This document shows positions 8,699 through 17,470 of a stretch of 42,908 bases of DNA, in pieces. Where the stretch lies: positions 1-42,908 of the forward strand of contig JBIQHJ010000030.1 of assembly GCA_044508625.1 (NCBI GenBank). Direction: 5' to 3'. The notes under the pieces were generated by a model. That model did no database searches. It saw nothing but the letters and a program-made list of their open reading frames with translations, and was not told where the DNA came from. The number at the start of each line of letters is the position of its first letter. Position 1 is the stretch's first letter. Source of the DNA: Castellaniella sp044508625. Its GTDB lineage: Bacteria > Pseudomonadota > Gammaproteobacteria > Burkholderiales > Burkholderiaceae_B. A program made the position numbers and the translations under genes.

Positions 8699-9229
8699 AT
8701 GTCCACTCTCCCCTCCAGCGCCGATTTTCCCGACCTGTATTTCCGGTCCGCCCTGGGCCGCTTTCCCAGCGGCGTCACCGTGGTCACGGCCGAGCATCCC
8801 GACACCGGCGCCCCGCTGGGGCTGACCATCAGCTCGTTCAGCTCGGTGTCGCTCAACCCGCCCATGGTGCTGTGGACGCTGACGCATTCGGCCTCGTCGC
8901 TGCCCGCCTTCATGCGCGTCGAGCGCTACGTCGTCCACATCCTGTCGGCCTCGCAGATCGACCTCGCGCGGCGGTTTTCGCGCGGCCCGCAGGCCGAGCG
9001 CTTTCTCGGCGTCGAGCTCGACCGCGCGCCCAACGGCACGCTGATGCTGGGCGATTCCCGCTGCGCCGCCTGGTTCGAATGCCACAACACCCAGCGGCAC
9101 CCGGCGGGCGACCACACCATCCTCGTCGGCCAGGTCGAACATTGCCAGCGGCAGCTCATCGCGCCGCTGATCTACCATGCCGGCGATTTCGACCTGACGC
9201 CCGCGAGCGAACCCCTCTCACGCAACTGA
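8699..9229 (+). CDS. Flavin reductase-like domain protein
   Basis: A 176-residue protein with the split-barrel FMN-binding fold of NAD(P)H:flavin oxidoreductases that serve two-component monooxygenases. Diagnostic segments are FPSGVTVVTAEHPD near the N terminus, GLTISSFSSVSLNPPMVLW (flavin binding), and the C-terminal HTILVGQVEHCQ with LIYHAGDF. No flavin-dependent monooxygenase is adjacent, so the partner is unknown; general free-flavin reduction is also possible. It starts 10 bases after pdxH, suggesting cotranscription. PdxH is itself a split-barrel FMN enzyme, but the two are not obviously recent paralogues. Confidence 0.87.
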   Translation: MSTLPSSADFPDLYFRSALGRFPSGVTVVTAEHPDTGAPLGLTISSFSSVSLNPPMVLWTLTHSASSLPAFMRVERYVVHILSASQIDLARRFSRGPQAERFLGVELDRAPNGTLMLGDSRCAAWFECHNTQRHPAGDHTILVGQVEHCQRQLIAPLIYHAGDFDLTPASEPLSRN

Positions 9230-9299
9230 CAAGCGAACGCGGCGGCCCGCGCAGGGGCGATTCCGCCTCCGGCGTCCGCCGCCAAGCGCCCGTACCATC

Positions 9300-10148
9300 A
9301 TGCACGACTACATCCTGACCCTGTCCTGCCCCGATCGCATGGGGATCGTCCACCACGTCTCGGGCTGGCTGCTGACGCGGCACGGCAACATCCTGCATTC
9401 CCAGCAATTCGGCGACCCGGACACCGAGCGCTTCTTTCTGCGCATCCATTTCTCGCTGCCCGTGGAAGCCGGCATCGACGAGCTGTCGCGGGATTTCTCG
9501 GGGGTGGCGGAGCGCTTTTCGATGCGGTTCCAGATCCATGACAGGCGCCGCAAGGCCCGCCTGCTGATCCTGGTCAGCCGCCAGGGCCACTGCCTCAACG
9601 ACCTGCTGTTCCGCACGCAGAGCGGCCAACTGCCGGTCGAGATCGCCGGGGTCGCATCCAACCATCCGGATTTCCGGCCGCTGGCCGAGGCCCACGGCGT
9701 GCCCTTCCATCATCTGCCGGTGACCCCCGAGACACGTGCCGAGCAAGAGGGCCGCATCCTGGCGCTGGTCGAGCGCGAGCGCGTCGACCTGGTGGTCCTG
9801 GCGCGCTACATGCAGATCCTGTCGCGCGACATGTGCCGCGCGCTGGAGGGCCGCGCAATCAACATCCACCACAGCTTCCTGCCGAGCTTCAAGGGCGCGC
9901 GCCCCTATCACCAGGCGCACGAGCGCGGCGTCAAGATCATCGGGGCGACCGCCCACTACGTCACCCAGGACCTGGACGAGGGGCCGATCATCGAGCAGGA
10001 CATCGAGCGCGTCGACCATTCGATGGACGCCGGGACCCTGGGCCGGATCGGCAGCGACGTGGAATCCGTGGTGCTCTCGCGCGCCGTGCGCTGGCACGTC
10101 GAGCACCGCATCCTGCTCAACGGCCGGCGCACGGTGGTGTTCCGCTAG
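9300..10148 (+). CDS. purU: Formyltetrahydrofolate deformylase
   Basis: Hydrolyses 10-formyl-THF to formate and THF, balancing one-carbon pools and feeding formate to purine synthesis. It has an N-terminal ACT domain (about residues 1-80, from YILTLSCPDRMGIVHHVSGW) and a formyltransferase-type domain. The catalytic Asn-His-Asp set is visible in INIHHSFLPSFKGARPYHQA and HYVTQDLDEGPIIEQD. The length of 282 residues is normal. It is the last gene of the plus-strand run and converges on ggt with only 15 bases between stops, where a GC palindrome lies. Confidence 0.96.
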   Translation: MHDYILTLSCPDRMGIVHHVSGWLLTRHGNILHSQQFGDPDTERFFLRIHFSLPVEAGIDELSRDFSGVAERFSMRFQIHDRRRKARLLILVSRQGHCLNDLLFRTQSGQLPVEIAGVASNHPDFRPLAEAHGVPFHHLPVTPETRAEQEGRILALVERERVDLVVLARYMQILSRDMCRALEGRAINIHHSFLPSFKGARPYHQAHERGVKIIGATAHYVTQDLDEGPIIEQDIERVDHSMDAGTLGRIGSDVESVVLSRAVRWHVEHRILLNGRRTVVFR

Positions 10149-10161
10149 CCGGCGCGCCGGC
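10148..10161. terminator. GC palindrome between convergent purU and ggt
   Basis: A perfect 14-bp palindrome, GCCGGCGCGCCGGC, begins at the last base of purU and ends just before the ggt stop. There is no T-tract, so an intrinsic bidirectional terminator is only a suggestion. Confidence 0.35.
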
Positions 10162-10163
10162 CT

Positions 10164-11924
10164 TCAGCCGCCCAGGGCCAGCCCCTCGCGGCGCGGATCG
10201 GCGCCGCCGCCCAGGCGCCCGTCGGGCAGGCGCATGACGCCCTGCAGGCCGCTGGGAAACTCGTCCACCCGGACCTCGTGGCCAATGGCGCGCAGGGACC
10301 CGGCCAGCCCCTCGGCGGGCGTGCCGGCCTCGAGCTCGGTGGCCTTGTTGCGGCTGCCGTAATGCGGCAGGTCGACGGCCTGCTGGATGTCCAGCCCCCA
10401 GTCGAACACGCCCAGCAGGGCCTGGGCCACGTAGTTGATGATGGCGCTGCCGCCCGGCGAGCCGATGGCCAGCGCCACGCGGCCCTCGCGCAGCGCCAGC
10501 ATGGGCGCCATCGAACTGCGCGGCCGCTTGCCGGCCTCGACCCGGTTGGCGACCGGCCGGCCCCGCGCATCCCGCGCCAGGAAGGAAAAGTCCGTCAATT
10601 GGTTGTTCAGCAGGAAGCCGCGCACGAGGATCTTGCTGCCGAAGGCCCCCTCGACCGAGCTGGTCATCGACACCGCGCCGCCCTCGGCGTCGACGATCGA
10701 GACCTGGGTGGTGGACGGCGGCTCGAGGCCCTCGCCCGCGCCGGGGCGCGGCGGCCCCGCGGGCGGATCGCCCGCCTCGGCGCGGCCCATGCTGCGGTCC
10801 GGACGGATCAGCGCCGCGCGGGCCGCCAGGTAGGCGGGATCGAGCATGCCCGCCACCGGCACCTGGACGAAGGCCGGATCGGCCACGTAGGCGTCGCGAT
10901 CGGCGAAGGCCAGGCGGCCCGCCTCGGCGAACAGGTGCGCCGCCCGCGGGGACTCGGGGGCCGCCTGCGCGATCGGCGTGTGCGCCAGGATGCCGAGGAT
11001 CTGCAGCACTGCCAGCGGTCCGGAACTGGGCGGCGGCGCGCCGCACAGGCGGTAGACGCGGTACGGCATGCACACGGGCTCGCGCTCGAGGGCGCGGTAG
11101 TCGCGCAGGTCCTCGAGCGACAGGTCGCCCGGCACGGGATGCGCGGCCACCGCGGCGACGATGTCGCGGGCGATCGGCCCCTCGTAGAACGCATCCGGAC
11201 CCTCGCGCGCGATGCGCGCGAGCGTGTCGGCCAGATCGGGATTGCGCAGCACGTGGCCGACCGGCCAGGGCCGGCCGTCCGGATCGTAGAAATAGCGCGC
11301 CGCCGCGGGCTGCCGGCGCAGGTCGCGGTCGCCCGCCAGCAAGGCATGCAGGCGCGGCGACACCGGGAAGCCCTCGCGCGCCAGGCGGATCGCCGGCTCG
11401 AACAGCTCGGCCCAGGGCAGGCGGCCCTGCGCATCGTGCAGCAGGCGCAGCGCGCGCAGCACGCCCGGCACCCCGACGGAGCGGCCGCTGTTCACCGCCT
11501 CGCGGAAATCCATGGCCTGGCCGTCGCGCATGAAGCGCGTGGCCTGCGCCGCGGCCGGGGCGGTCTCCCGGCCGTCGTAGCTGCGCACCCGGCCGTCACG
11601 CGGATCGAAGGCCACGATGAAGGCGCCGCCGCCGATGCCCGAGGACTGCGGCTCGACCAGGTTGAGCACCATTTGCGCGGCGACCGCCGCGTCGGCGGCG
11701 GAGCCGCCGCGCGCCAGGACGTCGGCCGCCGTGCGGGTCGCCCAGGGATTGGCGGTGCTCGCCATGTAGTGGGCGGCGTAGGCCGCAGTGCGCGCCGCAC
11801 GGCCGCTGGCGGCCTCGGGATTGAGGTCCTCGTGGCCGGCGGCGGCCAGCGCGCCCGCGCAGAACAGGCCGCCGACCAGCAGCGCCGCGAGGCGTGCACC
11901 CATCCCATGCAGGAATTCCTTCAT
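10164..11924 (-). CDS. ggt: Gamma-glutamyltranspeptidase, exported
   Basis: Periplasmic Ntn-hydrolase that cleaves gamma-glutamyl bonds of glutathione and related peptides. A signal peptide occupies roughly residues 1-28 (basic start, then ALLVGGLFCAGALAAAG). The heavy subunit runs to about residue 404 and the protein self-cleaves before the nucleophile T405 in PPSTTQVSIVD. The small subunit has LLNNQLTDFSF, the substrate loop KRPRSSMAP, and the oxyanion GSPGGS. The 586-residue length is standard. The strand is opposite to purU and the same as the MaoC-like gene upstream. It complements the cytosolic ChaC-like enzyme encoded nearby, since each cuts the gamma-glutamyl bond in a different compartment. 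Confidence 0.95.
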   Translation of the reverse strand: MKEFLHGMGARLAALLVGGLFCAGALAAAGHEDLNPEAASGRAARTAAYAAHYMASTANPWATRTAADVLARGGSAADAAVAAQMVLNLVEPQSSGIGGGAFIVAFDPRDGRVRSYDGRETAPAAAQATRFMRDGQAMDFREAVNSGRSVGVPGVLRALRLLHDAQGRLPWAELFEPAIRLAREGFPVSPRLHALLAGDRDLRRQPAAARYFYDPDGRPWPVGHVLRNPDLADTLARIAREGPDAFYEGPIARDIVAAVAAHPVPGDLSLEDLRDYRALEREPVCMPYRVYRLCGAPPPSSGPLAVLQILGILAHTPIAQAAPESPRAAHLFAEAGRLAFADRDAYVADPAFVQVPVAGMLDPAYLAARAALIRPDRSMGRAEAGDPPAGPPRPGAGEGLEPPSTTQVSIVDAEGGAVSMTSSVEGAFGSKILVRGFLLNNQLTDFSFLARDARGRPVANRVEAGKRPRSSMAPMLALREGRVALAIGSPGGSAIINYVAQALLGVFDWGLDIQQAVDLPHYGSRNKATELEAGTPAEGLAGSLRAIGHEVRVDEFPSGLQGVMRLPDGRLGGGADPRREGLALGG

Positions 11925-12006
11925 GCCACACCCCCATGCGCCCGGCCGCGCCCCGCCGGGGGCAGGGAACGCGACCCGCGGCCGGGCGGCGGCGGGCCGC
12001 GCCCGC

Positions 12007-12450
12007 TCAGGCGCCGACGTCCAGCTCGAACAGGCTGGTCACCTCGGTGTCGAGCACCTGGACGTCGTTCTGGTTGTAGACCCGCCAGGTCCAGCGCATG
12101 ATCCCCAGGTCGGCGCGGCTGGCGGACACGCGCAGGGTATCGACCGTGGCCTCGAGCCGCAGCCGGTCGCCGGGACGCACCGGCGCCATCCAGCGGAGGC
12201 GCTCGAGGCCGGGCGAGCCGAAGGATTCAGAGCCTTCGAGCGCCGCCTCGGTCGCCATGCGCATCGCCAGGCCGCAGGTCAGCCAGCCGCTGGCGATCAG
12301 GCCGCCCCAGCGCCCCTCGCGCGCGCGCTCGGCATCGACGTGGAACCACTGGGGGTCGTAGGCTTTGGCGAAAGCCAGCATTTCCGCCTCGGTCACCTCG
12401 ATGGGCGGATGGGTGATGACCATGCCGGCTTTGAAATCCTTGAACTTCAT
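12007..12450 (-). CDS. MaoC-family hot-dog dehydratase
   Basis: A protein of 147 residues with the (R)-specific enoyl-CoA hydratase fold. The hydratase motif is clear: FAKAYDPQWFHVDAERA, then GLIASGWLTCGLAMRM, giving the catalytic Asp and His pair of the family. The MKFKDFKAG start is chosen because it begins the conserved N terminus; an upstream ATG at 12483 would add 11 residues with no homology-like character. Substrate unknown; MaoC proteins act on acyl-CoA, PHA precursors or mesaconyl/itaconyl-type CoAs. It precedes ggt by about 80 bases on the same strand and diverges from the alpha/beta hydrolase, with which it shares a 52-bp promoter gap. Confidence 0.88.
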   Translation of the reverse strand: MKFKDFKAGMVITHPPIEVTEAEMLAFAKAYDPQWFHVDAERAREGRWGGLIASGWLTCGLAMRMATEAALEGSESFGSPGLERLRWMAPVRPGDRLRLEATVDTLRVSASRADLGIMRWTWRVYNQNDVQVLDTEVTSLFELDVGA

Positions 12451-12502
12451 GGCGATAATCCAGGGCAAACGATCGTTCGACAATCCAGCAGTTTAACCGC
12501 TC

Positions 12503-13474
12503 ATGGCTTTTGCGCATCTCCCTTCATCGCTCGACGATCCGGCGTCCGCGGATTCCTTGCCTGCTCGCCTCTCGCCTGCCGGTTTGTCGCCTTTGCCGTC
12601 CGCTGGCTTGCCGTCTGCTGGTTCGCCGTCCGCTCGTCCCTTGCCTGCCGATCCCTCGTCCGCCGAGTCCGGGGGACACGTCCGCATCGGCGTCCCGCGC
12701 CGCGGGGTCCTGCGGATCGAATACCGCCTGATCGAGGCCGATGCGCCGGATGCGCCCCTCGTGGTCTTCCTCCACGAAGGCCTCGGATCGCTCGCCATGT
12801 GGCGCGGCTGGCCCGAGGCCTTCTGCCGGCGCGCCGGCGTGCGGGGGCTGGTGTATTCACGCTATGGCTATGGGCGCAGCACCCCGCGGCCCGCGGCCGA
12901 GCGCTGGGATCCGGACTACATGCAGGAACACGCGCGCGACCACCTGCCCGCGCTGCTGGCCGCGCTGGGCCTGGAGGACGAGAGGCCCGTGCTGTTCGGC
13001 CACAGCGACGGCGGCACCATCGCCCTGCTGTACGCCGCCGAACATCCGGACCGGGTGCGCGCCATCGCGGTGGTGGCGCCGCATATCTTCGTCGAACCGG
13101 GGACCCTCCAGGCGATCGCCGAGGCGCGCGAGCGCTACCTGCGCCCAGGCCTGCGCGAGCGCCTGGCGCGCTACCACGACGATCCCGACTCGGCCTTCTG
13201 GGCCTGGAACGACGCCTGGCTGAGTCCCGCCTTCGCGCAATGGGACATCCGCGACCGCCTGCCGCGGATCGCCTGCCCGGTGCTCGCCATCCAGGGCGAC
13301 CGCGACGAATACGCCAGCCTGGAGCAGATCCACGGCATCGCGCGCGTGCTGCCCGGCACGCCGTGCGTGGTCCTGCCCGACTGCGGCCACTCGCCGCACA
13401 GGGAGCAGCCCGAGCGGCTGGAACGTCGACTGCTGGAGTGGCTGGCCGCCTTGCGAGGGCTGACTGCTTTGTGA
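12503..13474 (+). CDS. Alpha/beta-hydrolase with a Pro/Ser/Ala repeat N-terminal segment
   Basis: A 323-residue alpha/beta hydrolase fold protein. The core starts near residue 60 with VPLVVFLHEGLGS-type sequence (oxyanion turn HEGLGS). The nucleophile is S168 in GHSDGG, the acid is in IQGDRDEY, and the histidine is in CGHSPHREQP. It resembles 3-oxoadipate enol-lactonase and related small esterases, but the substrate is unknown. The first about 57 residues are low-complexity Pro/Ser/Ala/Leu with three in-frame 15-nt repeats, so the true N terminus could lie further downstream. Its 3' end runs into an 18-bp duplication that contains the stop codon. It converges on sua5. Confidence 0.82.
   Translation: MAFAHLPSSLDDPASADSLPARLSPAGLSPLPSAGLPSAGSPSARPLPADPSSAESGGHVRIGVPRRGVLRIEYRLIEADAPDAPLVVFLHEGLGSLAMWRGWPEAFCRRAGVRGLVYSRYGYGRSTPRPAAERWDPDYMQEHARDHLPALLAALGLEDERPVLFGHSDGGTIALLYAAEHPDRVRAIAVVAPHIFVEPGTLQAIAEARERYLRPGLRERLARYHDDPDSAFWAWNDAWLSPAFAQWDIRDRLPRIACPVLAIQGDRDEYASLEQIHGIARVLPGTPCVVLPDCGHSPHREQPERLERRLLEWLAALRGLTAL
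12595..12639 (+). repeat. Three in-frame 15-bp tandem repeats
   Basis: Units at 12595-12609, 12610-12624 and 12625-12639 follow the pattern GCCGTCYGCTGGYTT, the third diverged. In the hydrolase frame each encodes a Pro-Ser-Ala-Gly/Arg-X pentapeptide, forming a flexible linker. Confidence 0.75.
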
Positions 13475-13488
13475 GGGCTGACTGCTTT
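13453..13488 (+). repeat. 18-bp tandem duplication over the hydrolase stop codon
   Basis: Two units, 13453-13470 and 13471-13488, share GAGGGCTGACTGCTTT. The first encodes the last residues of the hydrolase and the second contains its TGA at 13472-13474. The unit length is a multiple of three, so expansion would alter the C terminus. Confidence 0.8.
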
Positions 13489-13522
13489 GTGGGAGCTGGC
13501 CGCAAAAGCGGCGCGCCGCTTT
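13489..13522. terminator. REP-like palindromic element, possible bidirectional terminator
   Basis: After GTGGGAGCTG come a small hairpin, GCCGC-AAAA-GCGGC (13499-13512), and an overlapping perfect 18-bp palindrome, AAAGCGGCGCGCCGCTTT (13505-13522). The TGTGGGAGC plus GC-hairpin layout recalls REP elements of gamma- and betaproteobacteria. It sits between convergent genes. The remaining bases to 13673 are GC-rich with repeated GCGGATT/GCGATC words and no gene. Confidence 0.5.
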
Positions 13523-13673
13523 GAGGCCGCGGATTGTGATTGCGGATTCGGCGAGTGCCCGCCCCGCGGTCGTGAACTGCGCGGATGGCTGCCCTGCGAT
13601 CGCGGATTGCGCGAGTGGCGTGCCGCTTCGAGGCAGCGCGCCGGCGCTGCCCGCCTCGCTGAGGCGAATGTCT

Positions 13674-14690
13674 CTATTCGAAGGCCGCGGCGGCGCGGCC
13701 GATGCGGTCGGCGACGCCTTGCCATGCCGCGTCCCGCGGCGGGCGTTCCAGGACGATCAGCGCGTGGCCGGCGGCGTCCAGCTCGCGCAGCAGGGCGTAC
13801 AGGCGGCGCGCATAGGCCACGGGATCGTCGGGAGCCGTCACCCATTCGACGCCGGCGGGCGCGGGGCCCGGGGGCGAGCCGAGGACCACGGCGGCGATCG
13901 AGCCGCCGGCGGCGCGCGCATCCAGGGACGGCAGGCCGGCGCGATCCATCAGGCGCAGGGGGGTGCGCGGCGCATAGTGCGCCTTGAGCGAACCCGACAC
14001 GCGGGGCGCGGCCCGGTCGGGCCGGGCCGGCATGGCCCCCAGCACCTCCGCCAGCCGCTGTGCGCCGACGTGCCCGGGCCGCAGCAGCACGGGGCCCACG
14101 CCCGCGTCCAGGCGCGACAGGTCGAGGATCGTGGATTCGATCCCGACCTCGGCGGCGCCGCCCTCCAGGATCATCAGGGCCTGCTCGTCGAGCTCCGGGA
14201 ATTCCGCGCGCACGTGTTCGGCCCGGGTGGGCGACACGCGCCCGAACTTGTTGGCCGAGGGCGCGGCCACCCCGCCCTGCCCATGCGCCTTGAGCGGGGC
14301 GAAGGCGCGCAGCAGGGCCTGGGCCACGGGATGCGAGGGGCAGCGCAGGCCGATGCTGGACTGTCCGCCGCTGACGGCGGCGGGAATGTGCGCGGCGCGC
14401 GGCAGGATCAGCGTCAGTGGCCCCGGCCAGAAGGCCTCCATGAGGCGGCGCGCCTCGGGCGGCACGGCGGCCGCCCAATAGCCGGGATCGGTCTCGGGCG
14501 CCAGGTGGACGATGACCGGATGGTCGGCCGGGCGGCCCTTGGCGGCATACATGGCGGCCAGCGCGGCGGGATTCTCGGCATCGGCCCCCAGGCCATAGAC
14601 GGTTTCCGTCGGAAAGGCCACCAGCCGGCCCTCCGCCAGCCGCCGTGCGGCCTCCTGGATCAGCGCCGGGGCGACCTCCAGGACCACGGC
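13674..14690 (-). CDS. sua5: Threonylcarbamoyl-AMP synthase, Sua5-type; 5' part lost in assembly gap
   Basis: Makes threonylcarbamoyl-AMP from threonine, bicarbonate and ATP for t6A37 of ANN-decoding tRNAs. The visible 338 residues contain the YrdC domain (LVAFPTETVYGLGADA, AAKGRPADHPVIVHL, FWPGPLTLIL, GLRCPSHPVAQALL, APSANKFGRVSPT) and the C-terminal Sua5 domain (SGSLKAHYAPRTPLRL onward), so it is the long Sua5 form and not TsaC. Almost the whole protein is present; only the start is in the Ns. A probable start is the ATG at 14863-14865, which overlaps the purK stop by 8 bases and opens MPEPQGDPGATP. Its frame is off by one base from this one across the nominal 100 Ns, so the gap size is arbitrary. 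Confidence 0.93.
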   Translation of the reverse strand, partial: AVVLEVAPALIQEAARRLAEGRLVAFPTETVYGLGADAENPAALAAMYAAKGRPADHPVIVHLAPETDPGYWAAAVPPEARRLMEAFWPGPLTLILPRAAHIPAAVSGGQSSIGLRCPSHPVAQALLRAFAPLKAHGQGGVAAPSANKFGRVSPTRAEHVRAEFPELDEQALMILEGGAAEVGIESTILDLSRLDAGVGPVLLRPGHVGAQRLAEVLGAMPARPDRAAPRVSGSLKAHYAPRTPLRLMDRAGLPSLDARAAGGSIAAVVLGSPPGPAPAGVEWVTAPDDPVAYARRLYALLRELDAAGHALIVLERPPRDAAWQGVADRIGRAAAAFE

Positions 14691-14790
14691 NNNNNNNNNN
14701 NNNNNNNNNNNNNNNNNNNNNNNNNNNNNNNNNNNNNNNNNNNNNNNNNNNNNNNNNNNNNNNNNNNNNNNNNNNNNNNNNNNNNNNNNN
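14691..14790. other. Assembly gap of exactly 100 Ns
   Basis: A run of 100 unknown bases within the N-terminal coding part of sua5. The round number suggests a scaffolding placeholder and not a measured length. The flanks are very GC-rich, a common cause of such gaps. Confidence 0.99.
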
Positions 14791-14857
14791 GGCCGGGCCG
14801 GCGCCCTCGCTGGCGTCCTTGCCCGGACGCGGCGTGGCCCCAGGATCCCCTTGCGGC

Positions 14858-16042
14858 TCAGGCATCGGGCAGCCCCAGAACGGCGGACACCCGGGCGATG
14901 CGCTCGCGCAGTTGCGTCGCGTCGGCGGCGAGGATGTTCACGTGGCCCATCTTGCGGGCGCGGCGCGCCTCGGACTTGGCGTACAGGTGCAGGCGGGTGC
15001 CGGGCACCGCCAGCACCCCCGCCCAGTCGGGCTCTCGCCGCCGCCCCTCGCCGTCGAACCACAGGTCGCCCAGCAGGTTGAGCATGGCGGCCGGGCATAG
15101 CGTATCGGTCGTCCCCAGCGGCAGCCCGGCCATGATGCGGGCCTGCTGTTCGAACTGGCTGACCAGACAGCCGTCCTGGGTGTAATGGCCGCTGTTGTGG
15201 GGCCGCGGGGCCATCTCGTTGGCGAGCACGCGGCCGTCGCCCAGCACGAAGAATTCCACGCACAGCACGCCGTGGTAGTCCAGGTGGTCGGCCAGGGACA
15301 GGGCGTGCGACCGCGCCCGGGTGGCGATGGCCGAGGGCACCGAGCCGTCGGCGACCGACAGGGCCAGGATGCCGCCCCGGTGGGTGTTGCGCGAGGGCGG
15401 ATAGGTGACGGCGCGGCCGTGCAGGTCGCGCGCCACCACCACGGAAATCTCGTAGTCCAGGGGCTGGAGGGCCTCGAGGATGCAGGGCGCGCCGCGCAGC
15501 GCGTCGAAGGCCCGGCGGGCCTCCTCGCGCGAGGCCACGCGGGCCTGGCCCTTGCCGTCGTAGCCGAAGCGGACGGTCTTGAGGATGCCCGGGAACAGCG
15601 CCTCGGGGCAGGCGTCCACGTCGGCCGCCGAGCGGATGGCCGCATGGGGGGCCACCGGCACGCCCGCCGCCTGGATGTAGGACTTTTCCGCGAGGCGGTC
15701 CTGGGCCACGGCCACGGCATCGCCGGACGGCGCGGTGATGCAGGACCGCGCCAGGCGGCGCAGGCTGTCGGCCGGGACGTTCTCGAATTCCGTGGTCACG
15801 GCGGCGCAGCGCCCCGCCAGGCGGTCGAGCGCCGCCTCGTCGTCGTAGGGGGCGCGCACGTGCTCGTCGGCCACCATGCCCGCCGGACAGGACTCGGCCG
15901 GATCCAGGACGGCCACCCGGTAGCCCATGGCCTGGGCCGCCTGGCAGAACATGCGGCCGAGCTGGCCGCCGCCCAGCACGCCCAGCCAGGAACCTGGGAG
16001 CAGCGGAGCGGCGCCGGCGCCCCCCCCGGGGACTGCGGTCAT
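14858..16042 (-). CDS. purK: N5-carboxyaminoimidazole ribonucleotide synthase
   Basis: ATP-grasp enzyme that carboxylates AIR to N5-CAIR in purine synthesis; its product goes to PurE. The 394 residues include the N-terminal LGVLGGGQLGRMFCQAA, EFENVPADSL, the ATP-grasp core PGILKTVRFGYDGKGQ, EISVVVARD and the C-terminal NEMAPRPHNSGHYTQDGC. Its ATG overlaps the purE stop as ATGA (16039-16042), and its stop overlaps the probable sua5 start, so the set purC-purE-purK-sua5 is translationally linked. Confidence 0.97.
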   Translation of the reverse strand: MTAVPGGGAGAAPLLPGSWLGVLGGGQLGRMFCQAAQAMGYRVAVLDPAESCPAGMVADEHVRAPYDDEAALDRLAGRCAAVTTEFENVPADSLRRLARSCITAPSGDAVAVAQDRLAEKSYIQAAGVPVAPHAAIRSAADVDACPEALFPGILKTVRFGYDGKGQARVASREEARRAFDALRGAPCILEALQPLDYEISVVVARDLHGRAVTYPPSRNTHRGGILALSVADGSVPSAIATRARSHALSLADHLDYHGVLCVEFFVLGDGRVLANEMAPRPHNSGHYTQDGCLVSQFEQQARIMAGLPLGTTDTLCPAAMLNLLGDLWFDGEGRRREPDWAGVLAVPGTRLHLYAKSEARRARKMGHVNILAADATQLRERIARVSAVLGLPDA

Positions 16043-16532
16043 GGCGCCTCCGGCGGCACGGACATGGCGCGGGCGGCCTCGGTCTGGCGCGCGCGGTAGG
16101 CTTGCAGCCGCCGCAGCAGCTCGGCGTCGGTCATGGCCAGGTTGGCAACCGCGTGCAAGGCGGCATTGGCCGCCCCCGCCTCGCCGATGGCGAAGGTCGC
16201 CACCGGCACGCCGCGCGGCATCTGCACGATGGACAGCAGGGAATCCTCGCCGCGCAGGTAGCGCGACGGCACCGGCACGCCGAACACCGGCACCGGCGTC
16301 AGGGCGGCCATCATGCCCGGCAGGTGGGCCGCGCCGCCCGCCCCCGCGATGATGGCGCGCAGGCCGCGCCCGTGCGCCTGGGCGCCGTACTCGACCATGT
16401 CGAGCGGCATGCGGTGCGCGGACACGACGCGGGATTCGTAGGGGATGCCGAACTCGTCGAGCACGGCGGCGGCGTGGCGCATGACGTCCCAGTCGCTGGA
16501 CGAGCCCATGATGAGGCCGACCCGCGGCGCGC

Positions 16533-16536
<4 letters not shown>
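16039..16536 (-). CDS. purE: N5-carboxyaminoimidazole ribonucleotide mutase
   Basis: Converts N5-CAIR to CAIR. It has 165 residues with the class I PurE motifs GLIMGSSSDWDVM, ESRVVSAHRMP, IAGAGGAAHLPGM and GVPVPSRYLRGEDSLLSIVQMP. The ATG at 16536 overlaps the end of purC by four bases (ATGA), and its own stop overlaps purK by four, so the three purine genes form a coupled unit read from the fba side. Confidence 0.97.
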
Positions 16537-17420
<884 letters not shown>

Positions 17421-17470
17421 GGAGCTCCCGGTTGGATTGAACGGCTGGTTTCGATCGCCTCGCGGCCGCC

